Shown: positions 8,284-16,407, counted from the first letter of the stretch. The stretch: 35,643 nucleotides of DNA from Alphaproteobacteria bacterium (GCA_011524735.1 WTJS01000091.1:1-35643); one strand, 5' to 3'. The notes: generated from the letters alone by a model not told the origin. Made by a program: numbers and translations.

Positions 8284-9408
8284 TTGTCAGACGGTCTGCA
8301 TTTTGTACGACGTATTCGCACCAGTCCCTATTTCAACAGGGTGCGAGACCATGGTGTGTCTGGTTATTCCGTCTACAACCATATGATCCTGCCTAAATCC
8401 TTTGGCATGAGCGCAGAGGAGGCTTACTGGCATCTGAATGAACATGTGCAGATCTGGGATGTGTCGGTCGAACGGCAGGTCGAAGTAAAAGGGCCAGACG
8501 CGGCAAAGCTTGTCCAATGGTTAACCCCGCGCGACCTTCGCCAGGCGATTGCCGGCAAATGCTATTACATTCCGGTCGTCGACGCGAATGGTGGCATGTT
8601 GAATGACCCTGTATTGATCAAGATCGCCGATGATCACTTCTGGCTTTCTGTCGCCGACAGCGACCTGCTTCTCTATGTAAAGGGACTGGCCATTGGGGCT
8701 GGTTTTGATGTCACGGTAACTGAGCCTGACGTCAACCCGCTTGCCATCCAGGGGCCCAAGGCTGAGGCGGTCATGCGCGACCTGTTTGGCGAGGCCATCA
8801 CCAAACTCAAATTCTTTCACTTTGACTATGTCGAGCTGTTCGGCACACGCCAGCTAGTCACCCGTTCAGGGTTTTCGGCAAAGGCCGGGTTTGAAATTTT
8901 TCTGAATGAGTCCTCCCTTGCAGAGCCCCTTTGGGACTTAGTCTGGGAAGCAGGGCAGCCCTACAACATGCTGCCTGGCGGACCAAACCTGATTGATAGG
9001 ATGGAAGCTGGACTTCTTGGCTATGGCAATGAAATGACAGCTGAGAACAACCCACTTGAAATGGGTTATGGGAAATTTTGTACACTGGATGGCAGCATTG
9101 ACTGTATCGGTCTTTCAGCTCTGCAGAGAATTGATACCGATGGTGCGGCACGTATGATTCGTGGCATCCGGTTTGACGGCTCACCCTGTCCACCCTGCTA
9201 CGTACCGTGGCCAGTCAGTGTTGGCAGTCAACGCGTTGGTCAGATCACCTCAGCTACCTTTTCCCCACGGCTCAACATCAATATCGGAATGTCCCTTATC
9301 GATCGCGGCTTCTGGGATGCTGGTCAGACCGTGACCATTCATTTACCAGATGCAACTATGCGACAGGGAACTGTCTGTCATCTGCCCTTTGCCACCAATA
9401 CTGACTGA
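8284..9408 (+). CDS. dmdA-like: DmdA-like GcvT-family protein (candidate dimethylsulfoniopropionate demethylase)
   Basis: This 374-residue protein has the three-domain tetrahydrofolate-dependent aminomethyltransferase (GcvT) fold. Several stretches match what I recall of marine DmdA: YNHMILPKSFG, HLNEHVQIWDVSVERQVEV, GKCYYIPVVD followed by NDPVLIKI, PLAIQGPKAEAVM, TKLKFFHFDY and GLLGYGNEM. DmdA transfers a methyl group from dimethylsulfoniopropionate to tetrahydrofolate, giving methylmercaptopropionate. The start is TTG at 8284, supported by AGGAG at 8271-8275, eight bases upstream, with no competing ATG nearby. It follows the DUF3604-like gene by 23 bp. Other GcvT paralogues demethylate different substrates, so DMSP specificity is likely but unproven. 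No dmdB, dmdC or dmdD is present in the window. Confidence 0.78.
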   Translation: MSDGLHFVRRIRTSPYFNRVRDHGVSGYSVYNHMILPKSFGMSAEEAYWHLNEHVQIWDVSVERQVEVKGPDAAKLVQWLTPRDLRQAIAGKCYYIPVVDANGGMLNDPVLIKIADDHFWLSVADSDLLLYVKGLAIGAGFDVTVTEPDVNPLAIQGPKAEAVMRDLFGEAITKLKFFHFDYVELFGTRQLVTRSGFSAKAGFEIFLNESSLAEPLWDLVWEAGQPYNMLPGGPNLIDRMEAGLLGYGNEMTAENNPLEMGYGKFCTLDGSIDCIGLSALQRIDTDGAARMIRGIRFDGSPCPPCYVPWPVSVGSQRVGQITSATFSPRLNINIGMSLIDRGFWDAGQTVTIHLPDATMRQGTVCHLPFATNTD

Positions 9409-9446
9409 CGTTCATCTGCCAACAATCAGTCTCGACGGCAAGATGG

Positions 9447-11324
9447 TTACGGTGTCACAATTGGGAACCACAGATCAAAGCTGTCATGGAGGGCGAAGTA
9501 GCGGGCAACCGCATCAGCATCGCCGACAACAGTCATGCCACTTGCTTTAGCTTCATCCAGCGATAGATGTCCTGCCGCAAGGTCTTCCAGGATTGCCTGT
9601 GTCAGGGTCAATGTTGCATCGGCATCTGCGAGGACCGAGCCAAGGCGCGCAAACTCGACCTGACGGTTCACCATAACCTGCATCAACTCATCGCCCACCT
9701 TGACGTTCAAAGCCAGATCGACACCTCTAGCTCGTTCCGGATTGAGACGTAATGCATAAGCGTTGAACCAGTCTGTAAGGGGCAGAGTTGCCGCCAGATC
9801 AGCATTTCGACCACCCGCCATGGGTAAAGGAGAAATCCCGTCCAAAACCTCCTTCGCGCCAGACAGATAGATATTCCGCATGATACCTGACTCAGCACGA
9901 TATCCCAGATGACGGTAAACCTCTGCCAGCAAAGCCCTGTCACGCTCCTCAGCTTCTCCCGAAAAAACAATGTGGTTCAATAAAGTTGCAGCCCACTGCA
10001 AGGCATCATCCTTAACAGCCTGCACAGCAATATCGTAGGTGGCATCTCGCCCACCAACAGCCGCAATGAAATGCCTTGCTTCAACCTCTGGTGGCAGCCG
10101 GTCAAGGTTCACCGGATGTCCGTCGAAGAACCCGTAATACATCTGATAGACGGCACGTGCGTTGAATTTCATGGTGCCGTAATAGCCACGGGCATGGAAC
10201 CCGTTCTTCAGCCAATCCGGCTCTATCATTGCGTCTGCAATTTCATCTGGCGTATGCCCCAGATTGGCAAGCCGCAAAGTCTGATCATGGATATATTTGT
10301 ATATATCTCGCTGCTCAGCAAGATATTTGCGAAGGGCTTCTCCGCCCCACACTGGCCAGTTGTGACAGTTGATCAGCACATCCGCAGATGCTGAAAACAG
10401 ACCCATCGCCTCGTCAATTGTCTGCGACCACAGCAACGCGTCACGTATCTGAGCGCCGCGTGGTGTCAGAACATTATGCAGTGTCTGTGTACACACCTCT
10501 GCCATGCACAACACTTTGTGATCCGGAAGGTAGAAAGTGAATTCAGCAGGGGCCTCGGTGCCACTTGCAATCTGAAATTCAAACCTGACCCCGTCGATCT
10601 CATGAGTCTCACCAGTGCTCGAAATGAAATGGGTTGGTTCAACGAAGGTGCGTTCACCCTTCGCTACGGTCTTACCGATACCACCATCCACAAGTCCCAG
10701 AGGCCCTGCCTCGATAGACAACCCAAACTGATAAATAGCCCGCCGAGAAGTATGGTTGCCGCCCAAAACACCTTCAGATGCGGCATAGGTCATGAAGTCC
10801 TGAGGGGCGTAGATTGGCACATTGTCGGGAGCTACTCCGCGGAGGCCTCCAAAATGATCAGGGTGGGTATGAGTAATGAGAATGGCACTGACAGGACGTG
10901 TCCCAAGCGTTTCATTCACCAGAGCCAGAGCCGCAGCAGCGGTCTGGCGTGTCATCAATGGATCAACAAGAATCCAGCCGGTGTCCCCCCGAATAACTGT
11001 CATGTTCGCATAGTCACATGCGCGCGCCTGCCAGACACCATCAACGACCTCAAACAGGCCGGAGATGGCATTCAACTGAGCCATTCGCCAGAGCGACGGA
11101 TTGACCGTGGCGGGACAAGGTCCTTTCAGAAAATCAAAATCAGCTATATTCCAGGCCTTCTTGCCTGTCGCATTGCTGACGCCACCTTCAGGCAGAGACG
11201 CAATATGTCCACGCCAAGCAGCTTCTTCATCTGCCTCGCGAGCCAATGGCAAAGTGCTGGCAACATTTGCATTCACTGCCTTTGTTGCCCCCTGCAAGAG
11301 CTCCTTCAAGTGACGAAGTTCCAT
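9447..11324 (-). CDS. linear alkylsulfatase (metallo-beta-lactamase fold, SdsA1/YjcS type)
   Basis: From the ATG at 11324 (preceded by TTGGTGA) the product is 625 residues, normal for this family. The N-terminal metallo-beta-lactamase domain has the zinc motif THTHPDHFGG (His152, His154, Asp156, His157). Later conserved blocks include MAEVCTQTLHN and INCHNWPVWGG. An all-helical dimerisation region follows (about residues 390-500), then a C-terminal SCP2-like domain (from DWFNAYALRLNPERA to the end) that supplies a hydrophobic binding surface. The family hydrolyses primary alkyl sulfates to alcohol and sulfate. No signal peptide is seen. The gene is convergent with the DmdA-like gene and divergent from a kinase/enolase-like operon. 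Activity on alkyl sulfates is the default expectation, but short or functionalised sulfate esters are possible. Confidence 0.92.
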   Translation of the reverse strand: MELRHLKELLQGATKAVNANVASTLPLAREADEEAAWRGHIASLPEGGVSNATGKKAWNIADFDFLKGPCPATVNPSLWRMAQLNAISGLFEVVDGVWQARACDYANMTVIRGDTGWILVDPLMTRQTAAAALALVNETLGTRPVSAILITHTHPDHFGGLRGVAPDNVPIYAPQDFMTYAASEGVLGGNHTSRRAIYQFGLSIEAGPLGLVDGGIGKTVAKGERTFVEPTHFISSTGETHEIDGVRFEFQIASGTEAPAEFTFYLPDHKVLCMAEVCTQTLHNVLTPRGAQIRDALLWSQTIDEAMGLFSASADVLINCHNWPVWGGEALRKYLAEQRDIYKYIHDQTLRLANLGHTPDEIADAMIEPDWLKNGFHARGYYGTMKFNARAVYQMYYGFFDGHPVNLDRLPPEVEARHFIAAVGGRDATYDIAVQAVKDDALQWAATLLNHIVFSGEAEERDRALLAEVYRHLGYRAESGIMRNIYLSGAKEVLDGISPLPMAGGRNADLAATLPLTDWFNAYALRLNPERARGVDLALNVKVGDELMQVMVNRQVEFARLGSVLADADATLTLTQAILEDLAAGHLSLDEAKASGMTVVGDADAVARYFALHDSFDLWFPIVTP

Positions 11325-11508
11325 GATCACCAAGCCTTTCCCAAGCCATATCATGTATCAAAATCAGGGTACCTCACGGGTGCGTCAGTGTCATATGAAA
11401 CAGCCCCAAGAACCGGTTCACGGTCCATATAGCGTTTGACCCGACTACCGAATATTCCTACCGTCGCGCCACGAGCGAACGTGAGGGATAGGAACAGAGG
11501 AGATGGAC

Positions 11509-12516
11509 ATGCCAACATCCCTTGAAATGCGGTGCCGCAGTCTTCTGGATGAGCTTGGCCTGCTACCATCTGATGCCAGCCTGTCCGCCGCGCCTCTGTC
11601 AGGCGGCGTGGCCAGTGACATTGCGCGCGTTGCCGTGGGTGATCAGCTCTATTGTGTGAAATTTGCGCTTCCCAAACTTCGTGTTGCAGCAGACTGGTTT
11701 GCACCAGTCGAACGTAATTTTGCCGAATATTCATGGCTGCAGACGGTGGCCTCCATCGCCCCGGAAAACGCAGTTCATCTCTATGGTCATTCCGGTCAGG
11801 CGCATGGATTTGTGATGGAATTCCTGGCTGGCAAAGACACCTATCTGTTGAAAACAGAAATGCTGGCCGGACGGGGACAGGAAAGTGAAGCCGCTGCTAT
11901 CGGCGGATTGCTTGCCCGCATTCATGCCGCATCAACTGTACCAGGGTTTGATGCCTCTCCCTTTGCCAATCAAACTGACTTTCATGCCATCCGAATCGAG
12001 CCTTATCTGGTGCACACAGCCACAAAACATACTGATTTGGCACCCATGATACATGACATGGCTGATGCCCTGTTTACAGCTGACAATGTACTGATACATG
12101 GTGATGTCAGCCCAAAAAACATTATGTTCCGTGGGACGCATCCTTTCATGCTGGATGCTGAATGCGCAACGATGGGTGATGCCTGCTTTGATCTGGCGTT
12201 CTGCCTGAACCATTTCATTCTCAAGGCAGTGCATGTACCAGCACGGCGTGCAGATTATTTGACGTTCTGCTCGACACTCTGGCGGGCCTACGCACCACAG
12301 ATTACATGGGAAGATGCCGCTGGTCTGGAAGCGCGCCTGTGCAGGTTGCTGCCGATGTTGATGCTGGCCAGAGTAGACGGCAAATCACCAGTAGAATATC
12401 TGAATGACCCAAACCGAGACCTTGTCGTGTCTATTTCCTCACCTCTCATTCGCAATCCAGTGCCAGCTCTGTCACAACTGGTTGAAATCATTGAGCAATA
12501 CTTAGGATCATCATGA
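11509..12516 (+). CDS. aminoglycoside-phosphotransferase (APH)-fold small-molecule kinase
   Basis: The 335-residue protein has the kinase-like APH fold: a possible nucleotide-binding Lys51 (LYCVKFALP), the catalytic loop VLIHGDVSPKNIMF (His197, Asp199, Asn204) and the metal-binding Asp216 in FMLDAE, equivalent to the DFG position. The ATG at 11509 is preferred because GAGGAG lies six bases upstream; the ATG at 11503 abuts that site. Proteins of this fold phosphorylate hydroxyls of choline, methylthioribose, homoserine, sugars or drugs. The stop overlaps the start of an enolase paralogue (ATGA), so translation is coupled. This suggests the phosphorylated product is passed to the enolase-like protein, for example a phosphorylated hydroxy acid. 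Resistance to an aminoglycoside is unlikely from this context. The substrate is unknown. Confidence 0.85.
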   Translation: MPTSLEMRCRSLLDELGLLPSDASLSAAPLSGGVASDIARVAVGDQLYCVKFALPKLRVAADWFAPVERNFAEYSWLQTVASIAPENAVHLYGHSGQAHGFVMEFLAGKDTYLLKTEMLAGRGQESEAAAIGGLLARIHAASTVPGFDASPFANQTDFHAIRIEPYLVHTATKHTDLAPMIHDMADALFTADNVLIHGDVSPKNIMFRGTHPFMLDAECATMGDACFDLAFCLNHFILKAVHVPARRADYLTFCSTLWRAYAPQITWEDAAGLEARLCRLLPMLMLARVDGKSPVEYLNDPNRDLVVSISSPLIRNPVPALSQLVEIIEQYLGSS

Positions 12517-13814
12517 GCAGCATTTCACAAATCATTGGCCGCAGAGTCTGGGACTCCAGAGGGGTGCCAACCGTTGAGGCCGAAGTCAGACTTGAAGATG
12601 GCAGCGTGGGACGCGCCATTGCGCCGTCAGGTGCGTCGCGTGGCACGCGTGAGGCTTTGGAACTTCGTGATGGCGGAACGCAGATTGGCGGCAAGGATGT
12701 GCAGAATGCCCTTGCCAATCTAACCGGCTCTATCAGTACCTGCCTGATTGGGATGGATGCCTGCACACAGGCCGAAGTTGATGCTGCACTTTTTGATCTT
12801 GATCCCTCCCCTCTGAAGGATTCGATTGGGGGCAACGCGATGATCGCCGCTTCCCTGGCCGTGCTTCATGCCGGAGCAGCATCGAGGCGTCGGCCGTTAT
12901 GGCAGCATGTGTCAGACCTCTATGGCACATCCCCGTCACTGCCGTTGCCCGAAATCCAGATTTTCGGTGGTGGAGCTCATGCCGGTCGCCGGGTTGATGT
13001 GCAGGATTTCATGATAATGGTGCCCGGCGCATCCAGCTTTGGTGAAGTTATGGAAGTGACCCGTGAGGTGTATTTTGCTGCGGGGGATATCATGGCAAAG
13101 CGCGGTAAGGCAGCGGGGATAGCCGATGAAGGAGGGTGGTGGCCCCTGTTCGACAGCAATGAAGAAGCTCTGGAAACACTGGTGGAGGCCATACGCCTTG
13201 CTGGCGAAGTTCCCGGGGAAAGAGTTGTCATTTCACTGGATGTTGCGGCCTCAGAATTTGGCAGTAACGGGCAATACCGTCTGGCGCTAGAAGATCGCGA
13301 TCTTACTTCTGATGAATTGATCGACATGCTGGGCAGCTGGATCGACGCATACCCAATTGTATCCATCGAAGACCCTGTTGGCGAAGATGACCCTTCAGGC
13401 ATGCGGAACTTCACTGCGCGTTTTGGAGACAGAGTTCAGGTCATTGGCGACGACTATCTTGTGACCAACCCGTCCTTGATCAATCAGGCTATCACCGATC
13501 GCGCTGCTAATGCCGTGCTCGTCAAAGTCAATCAGATTGGCACTGTCAGCAAGGCGGTAGAGGCCTTCACCATGGCGCGGGATGCAGGCTGGACAGCGGT
13601 GGTTTCAGCGCGGTCAGGTGAAACTGAAGATTCCTCCATCAGCCATCTGTCAGTCGGTCTTGGTGCTGGACAGTTGAAAGTCGGATCGTTCCAACGTTCA
13701 GAACGTATGGTCAAATGGAATGAATGCCTTCGCATTGCAGACGACCTTGGCGCAGATCAATTTGTCGGCGGCAAGCCACTGGCAGGCACCTGGTGGCGGG
13801 ACTCACTCTCCTGA
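12513..13814 (+). CDS. divergent enolase paralogue (enolase superfamily, phosphopyruvate hydratase-like)
   Basis: The 433-residue product has full enolase length and domain order. Catalytic elements retained are: flexible loop PSGASRGTREALELRD, His156 (GGAHA), Glu206 (ADEGGW), metal ligands Asp243 (SLDVAASEF), Glu286 (SIEDP) and Asp313 (IGDDYLVTN), general base Lys338 (VLVKVNQIGT), Arg367 and Lys389. Differences from housekeeping enolase are clear: SARSGETED replaces SHRSGETED (Ala366 for the active-site His), GGGAHAG replaces NGGAHAD, and DEGGWWPLFDSN replaces DEGGFAPNL-type sequence. It overlaps the upstream APH-fold kinase by 4 bp. I infer a dehydratase or isomerase acting on a phosphorylated acid other than, or in addition to, 2-phosphoglycerate. 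Enolase paralogues with altered chemistry are known in phosphonate/phosphinate pathways, but no PEP mutase is nearby. Confidence 0.85.
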   Translation: MSSISQIIGRRVWDSRGVPTVEAEVRLEDGSVGRAIAPSGASRGTREALELRDGGTQIGGKDVQNALANLTGSISTCLIGMDACTQAEVDAALFDLDPSPLKDSIGGNAMIAASLAVLHAGAASRRRPLWQHVSDLYGTSPSLPLPEIQIFGGGAHAGRRVDVQDFMIMVPGASSFGEVMEVTREVYFAAGDIMAKRGKAAGIADEGGWWPLFDSNEEALETLVEAIRLAGEVPGERVVISLDVAASEFGSNGQYRLALEDRDLTSDELIDMLGSWIDAYPIVSIEDPVGEDDPSGMRNFTARFGDRVQVIGDDYLVTNPSLINQAITDRAANAVLVKVNQIGTVSKAVEAFTMARDAGWTAVVSARSGETEDSSISHLSVGLGAGQLKVGSFQRSERMVKWNECLRIADDLGADQFVGGKPLAGTWWRDSLS

Positions 13815-13856
13815 TCACCTTGGCTGATAGATTGACTGGCTACAGATGACGCAGAT

Positions 13857-15182
13857 CTATTTGTCTACTGGCAATCCAGACGGAACCTGATCCGGGATAC
13901 CAAGCGGCGGATTGGTAGCTGTCGCCCCCGTCAGTGCCTCCATGAAGGCGACAAGATCTGCCACTTCGCCGTCATCCAGCGTCTTTGACGTTATGTCGAC
14001 ACGGCGCCGAAGCCTTTCCATTTCAAAACGGTCTTCCCAGACAACAAAATCAATGGCTTCAAGCCAGGGCACATTCGGCAAATTAGCCGTTGATGGCTGC
14101 CATTTATCCAGCGCCGCCAAAGGGTCAAGATGATGCCGAATGATACCTTCCAGTGTCGGGTAGGCCCCGTTATGGCCATATGGTCCTGTCAGCGCGACAT
14201 TGCGAAGTGAAGGCGTGCGGAAGCGGTAGGCATCAGCAAGATCATCCGTTTCGCCCATGCGGCCAACATCTCGCGTGTATGGGTCAAATCGGCGGGTACG
14301 GCCAGGGCCGAATGGCGGGACCGCCAGCGCGTGAAATTGCTGGTCAGTCAGCAGCGGCCCGCTGTGACATTCTGCACATCCCGCCTTGCCATAAAACAAT
14401 TCCGCCCCACGTCGCTGACCCGAAGTCAGAGCCGTCTCGTCACCAGCAAGAAAGGCATCAAAGGGTGAATCATTCGACTTGAATTCAAGGGCAATAAATG
14501 CGGCCAGCGCTTCGCCGATATGCGCAATGGTCACATCCTCAGGCCGGTCCACAGTGTCAAACGTGTCCACAAACATCTGACCATATTCTGGAATTACACG
14601 CACACGCTTGGCCAGAATGGGCCAGACTGCATCAATGCGATCGTGAAGTGCGCCCGCCACCTCATTTTCCTTGGGGTTGCCGGCCATTTCGAACTGCGCC
14701 GTCATCGGGAAAATGGCCTGTGTTCCCAGAACCGTCTCCAGCCCCGTTGGCAACCATTCCTCTGCCGGGGAGTTGAAGCCATTGTCAAAATCATCGGCAA
14801 TGGCAAGTCGGCCGTCATGAAACAGAACGGTAAAAGCCTTGGCACCAAGGTTCCACAGCGCGCTGGCATTGCGCGGCACCCTCTTCTTGATACGGGACTC
14901 ACCAATTCCAGGTTTGCGGTCCGGTCCAACACCAATGCCGCCCTCGCCAATGCCAAGCGACAGACCATCTGCACTTCCAAAGCGGTGGTGATGGCATGTG
15001 CCGCAGGAAATGTTCTGGTTTCCAGACAAGATTTTGTCATAGAAAAGAAGTTGTCCAATCCTGGCACGCTCAGGGGAAAAATTGTTGTAATCAGCTTCGG
15101 CAAGTGGCGCGGGATAGGATGCTGCACTTGCCTGGCCAGACATAGACAGCGCACATAACGTTGTCAGGAGCACCGCCGTCAC
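13857..15182 (-). CDS. di-haem cytochrome c peroxidase / MauG-family protein
   Basis: Two c-type haem motifs are visible, CGTCH (residues 60-64 from the GTG at 15182) and CAECH (269-273), spaced as in bacterial cytochrome c peroxidase and MauG. Family blocks include IGQLLFYDKILSGNQNISC, PRNASALWNLGAKAFTVLFHDGR, FRTPSLRNVALTGPYGHNGAYPTLEGIIRHH (in parts) and a C-terminal DGEVADLVAFMEAL. The protein should be exported: a hydrophobic stretch TAVLLTTLCALSMSGQASA ends in a signal-peptidase site. The 5' end is uncertain. GTG at 15182 gives 441 residues but lacks a basic n-region. ATG at 15260 gives 467 residues with a Lys/Arg-rich n-region but overlaps the divergent Sel1 gene by 78 bp. A frame extension to 15638 is not coding. 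Function could be peroxide reduction or protein oxidation. Confidence 0.85.
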   Translation of the reverse strand: MTAVLLTTLCALSMSGQASAASYPAPLAEADYNNFSPERARIGQLLFYDKILSGNQNISCGTCHHHRFGSADGLSLGIGEGGIGVGPDRKPGIGESRIKKRVPRNASALWNLGAKAFTVLFHDGRLAIADDFDNGFNSPAEEWLPTGLETVLGTQAIFPMTAQFEMAGNPKENEVAGALHDRIDAVWPILAKRVRVIPEYGQMFVDTFDTVDRPEDVTIAHIGEALAAFIALEFKSNDSPFDAFLAGDETALTSGQRRGAELFYGKAGCAECHSGPLLTDQQFHALAVPPFGPGRTRRFDPYTRDVGRMGETDDLADAYRFRTPSLRNVALTGPYGHNGAYPTLEGIIRHHLDPLAALDKWQPSTANLPNVPWLEAIDFVVWEDRFEMERLRRRVDITSKTLDDGEVADLVAFMEALTGATATNPPLGIPDQVPSGLPVDK

Positions 15183-15683
15183 ATGTTTCCAAGACCAGTA
15201 TTCAGGCCACTTTTTGGAACGCTTCTGGCTGTGTTTGTGCTCAGCGCTACGCCTGCTCATGCTGAAATTGAACATGCGCGGGATTTGATGGAAGCCAACA
15301 AATTTGAAGAGGCGATGAAAAAGCTGTGGCCGGCAGCAAGGTCCGGCAACGCCGATGCTGAAGAGCTGATCGGCGTTATGTATGCCATGGGGCTTGGTGT
15401 CGAACAGGATTACACCCGCGCCTTTGAATGGTATCTGCGATCCTCGATGAAAGGGCACCCTGGTGCCCAGTCTGGAGTTGGCTGGTATTATGAGGTTGGA
15501 CTTGGCATGCCGGAACCCGATCTTGTGCGTGCTTATATGTGGTATGTCCTGTCCGCCATTGGCGGCGATCCTGATGCCGCGATCAGTCAGGAAGAAGTAA
15601 TCAAGAAGATGACGCCGGAGCAGATTAAACACGCGCATGAGCTGATTGATGATTATCGAGTGTGGTTATATCCGTTCAGATAG
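15183..15683 (+). CDS. exported Sel1-repeat protein
   Basis: This 166-residue protein has a clear signal peptide (MFPRPVFRPLFGTLLAVFVLSATPAHA) followed by Sel1-like helical repeats. The repeat signature is visible in GNADAEELIGVMYAMGLGVEQDYTRAFEW (in parts), GHPGAQSGVGWYYEVGLG and LVRAYMWYVLSAIGG. The C-terminus is a short helix (TPEQIKHAHELIDDYR). Sel1 proteins are protein-protein interaction scaffolds, here probably periplasmic. The start ATG lies directly next to, or within, the 5' end of the divergent di-haem cytochrome gene, and its stop overlaps the convergent dioxygenase gene by 8 bp. A second, larger Sel1 protein is encoded at 22416-23063. No specific partner can be named. Confidence 0.85.
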   Translation: MFPRPVFRPLFGTLLAVFVLSATPAHAEIEHARDLMEANKFEEAMKKLWPAARSGNADAEELIGVMYAMGLGVEQDYTRAFEWYLRSSMKGHPGAQSGVGWYYEVGLGMPEPDLVRAYMWYVLSAIGGDPDAAISQEEVIKKMTPEQIKHAHELIDDYRVWLYPFR

Positions 15684-16392
15684 TCGACCCGACTCCGACA
15701 CGCTTTGCAAATCTTTTTGGCTGTCCAGTGGCAGGATCGTTGATTGGCCCTGATGAATATTGGGTGACATAAGCGCGGCGCGGTTTGTCTGTGACATTCT
15801 CTCCCGATCGATGAAGGGTCAAACTTGAAAATGCGACGATTGTGCCTGCCTTGCAGGTGACAGGCACACCTGTCTCATTGCCAAAATATCCATTCAGTTC
15901 GTTGCTTTCATCCTGCCATTCATGAACATCCAGATCTGGATGGCTATCGAGATTGCGAGGCAGAATAAACACGCACCCATTGTCAATGGTGGCATCATCC
16001 AGTGCGATCCAAATCGTCAAATATGGCTTATGGTCAAAGCCGACATATGCACCATCCTGGTGCCAGGCAAAACTGGCGCCCTTGGCGGCGCCTTTGACCA
16101 CAAATTGCTCATTGAAAAGCATGGGATCGTCGAGACCGCAGGCAGCGGTTATCCGTGCAATTGTATCCCCAAGCACGAAGGCAGCAAGATCTGCAAAATC
16201 CTCATGACGGTGTCTGAGAAATCTGCGCTTCTCACCAAGGCCTATTCTATGGGTTTTGCCGCCACCATCATCTACAGGCTCGTCGAGCAACGCATCACAC
16301 ACCGATCGCAAGGTCGCAAGTTCGGTTGCGTCTAGTGCGTTCTCAAACAGCACAAATCCCTGATTCCGGAATGTTTCGATAGTGTCCGACAT
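15676..16392 (-). CDS. phytanoyl-CoA dioxygenase (PhyH)-family Fe(II)/2-oxoglutarate oxygenase
   Basis: The 238-residue product starts at the ATG at 16392 with GAGGAG upstream. It opens with the family-typical FRNQGFVLFENALDATELATLR. The iron facial triad is His111 and Asp113 (FAWHQDGAYVG) and His194 (SLTLHRSGEN). An Arg in DKPRRAYVTQYS fits the 2-oxoglutarate carboxylate binder. Blocks KPYLTIWIALDDATIDNGCVFILP and CKAGTIVAFSS are also typical of PhyH. Members hydroxylate small molecules such as ectoine, acyl-CoAs or amino acids, or act on phosphonates, so the substrate is open. The gene is divergent from an AraC regulator with an inverted repeat between them, suggesting specific control. Its 3' end overlaps the convergent Sel1 gene by 8 bp. 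Confidence 0.9.
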   Translation of the reverse strand: MSDTIETFRNQGFVLFENALDATELATLRSVCDALLDEPVDDGGGKTHRIGLGEKRRFLRHRHEDFADLAAFVLGDTIARITAACGLDDPMLFNEQFVVKGAAKGASFAWHQDGAYVGFDHKPYLTIWIALDDATIDNGCVFILPRNLDSHPDLDVHEWQDESNELNGYFGNETGVPVTCKAGTIVAFSSLTLHRSGENVTDKPRRAYVTQYSSGPINDPATGQPKRFAKRVGVGSTI

Positions 16393-16407
16393 AACAACTC
16401 GTCTCCT

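Noticed and set aside
10476-11432. Open frame of 318 codons on the plus strand
   Set aside because: It is antisense to the alkylsulfatase gene, which has full family motifs. Its translation has no recognisable domain and a composition typical of a shadow frame.
11509-12516. Antibiotic-resistance aminoglycoside phosphotransferase
   Set aside because: Only the general kinase fold is shared. The coupled enolase-like gene and lack of mobile context suggest a metabolic kinase.
12513-13814. Housekeeping enolase (eno) of glycolysis
   Set aside because: Active-site loop and other signature changes, plus coupling to an APH-fold kinase, argue for a paralogue. A glycolytic role is not excluded without the rest of the genome.
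15261-15638. N-terminal extension of the di-haem cytochrome frame
   Set aside because: It runs antisense to the Sel1 gene, precedes the signal peptide, and has no cytochrome features.
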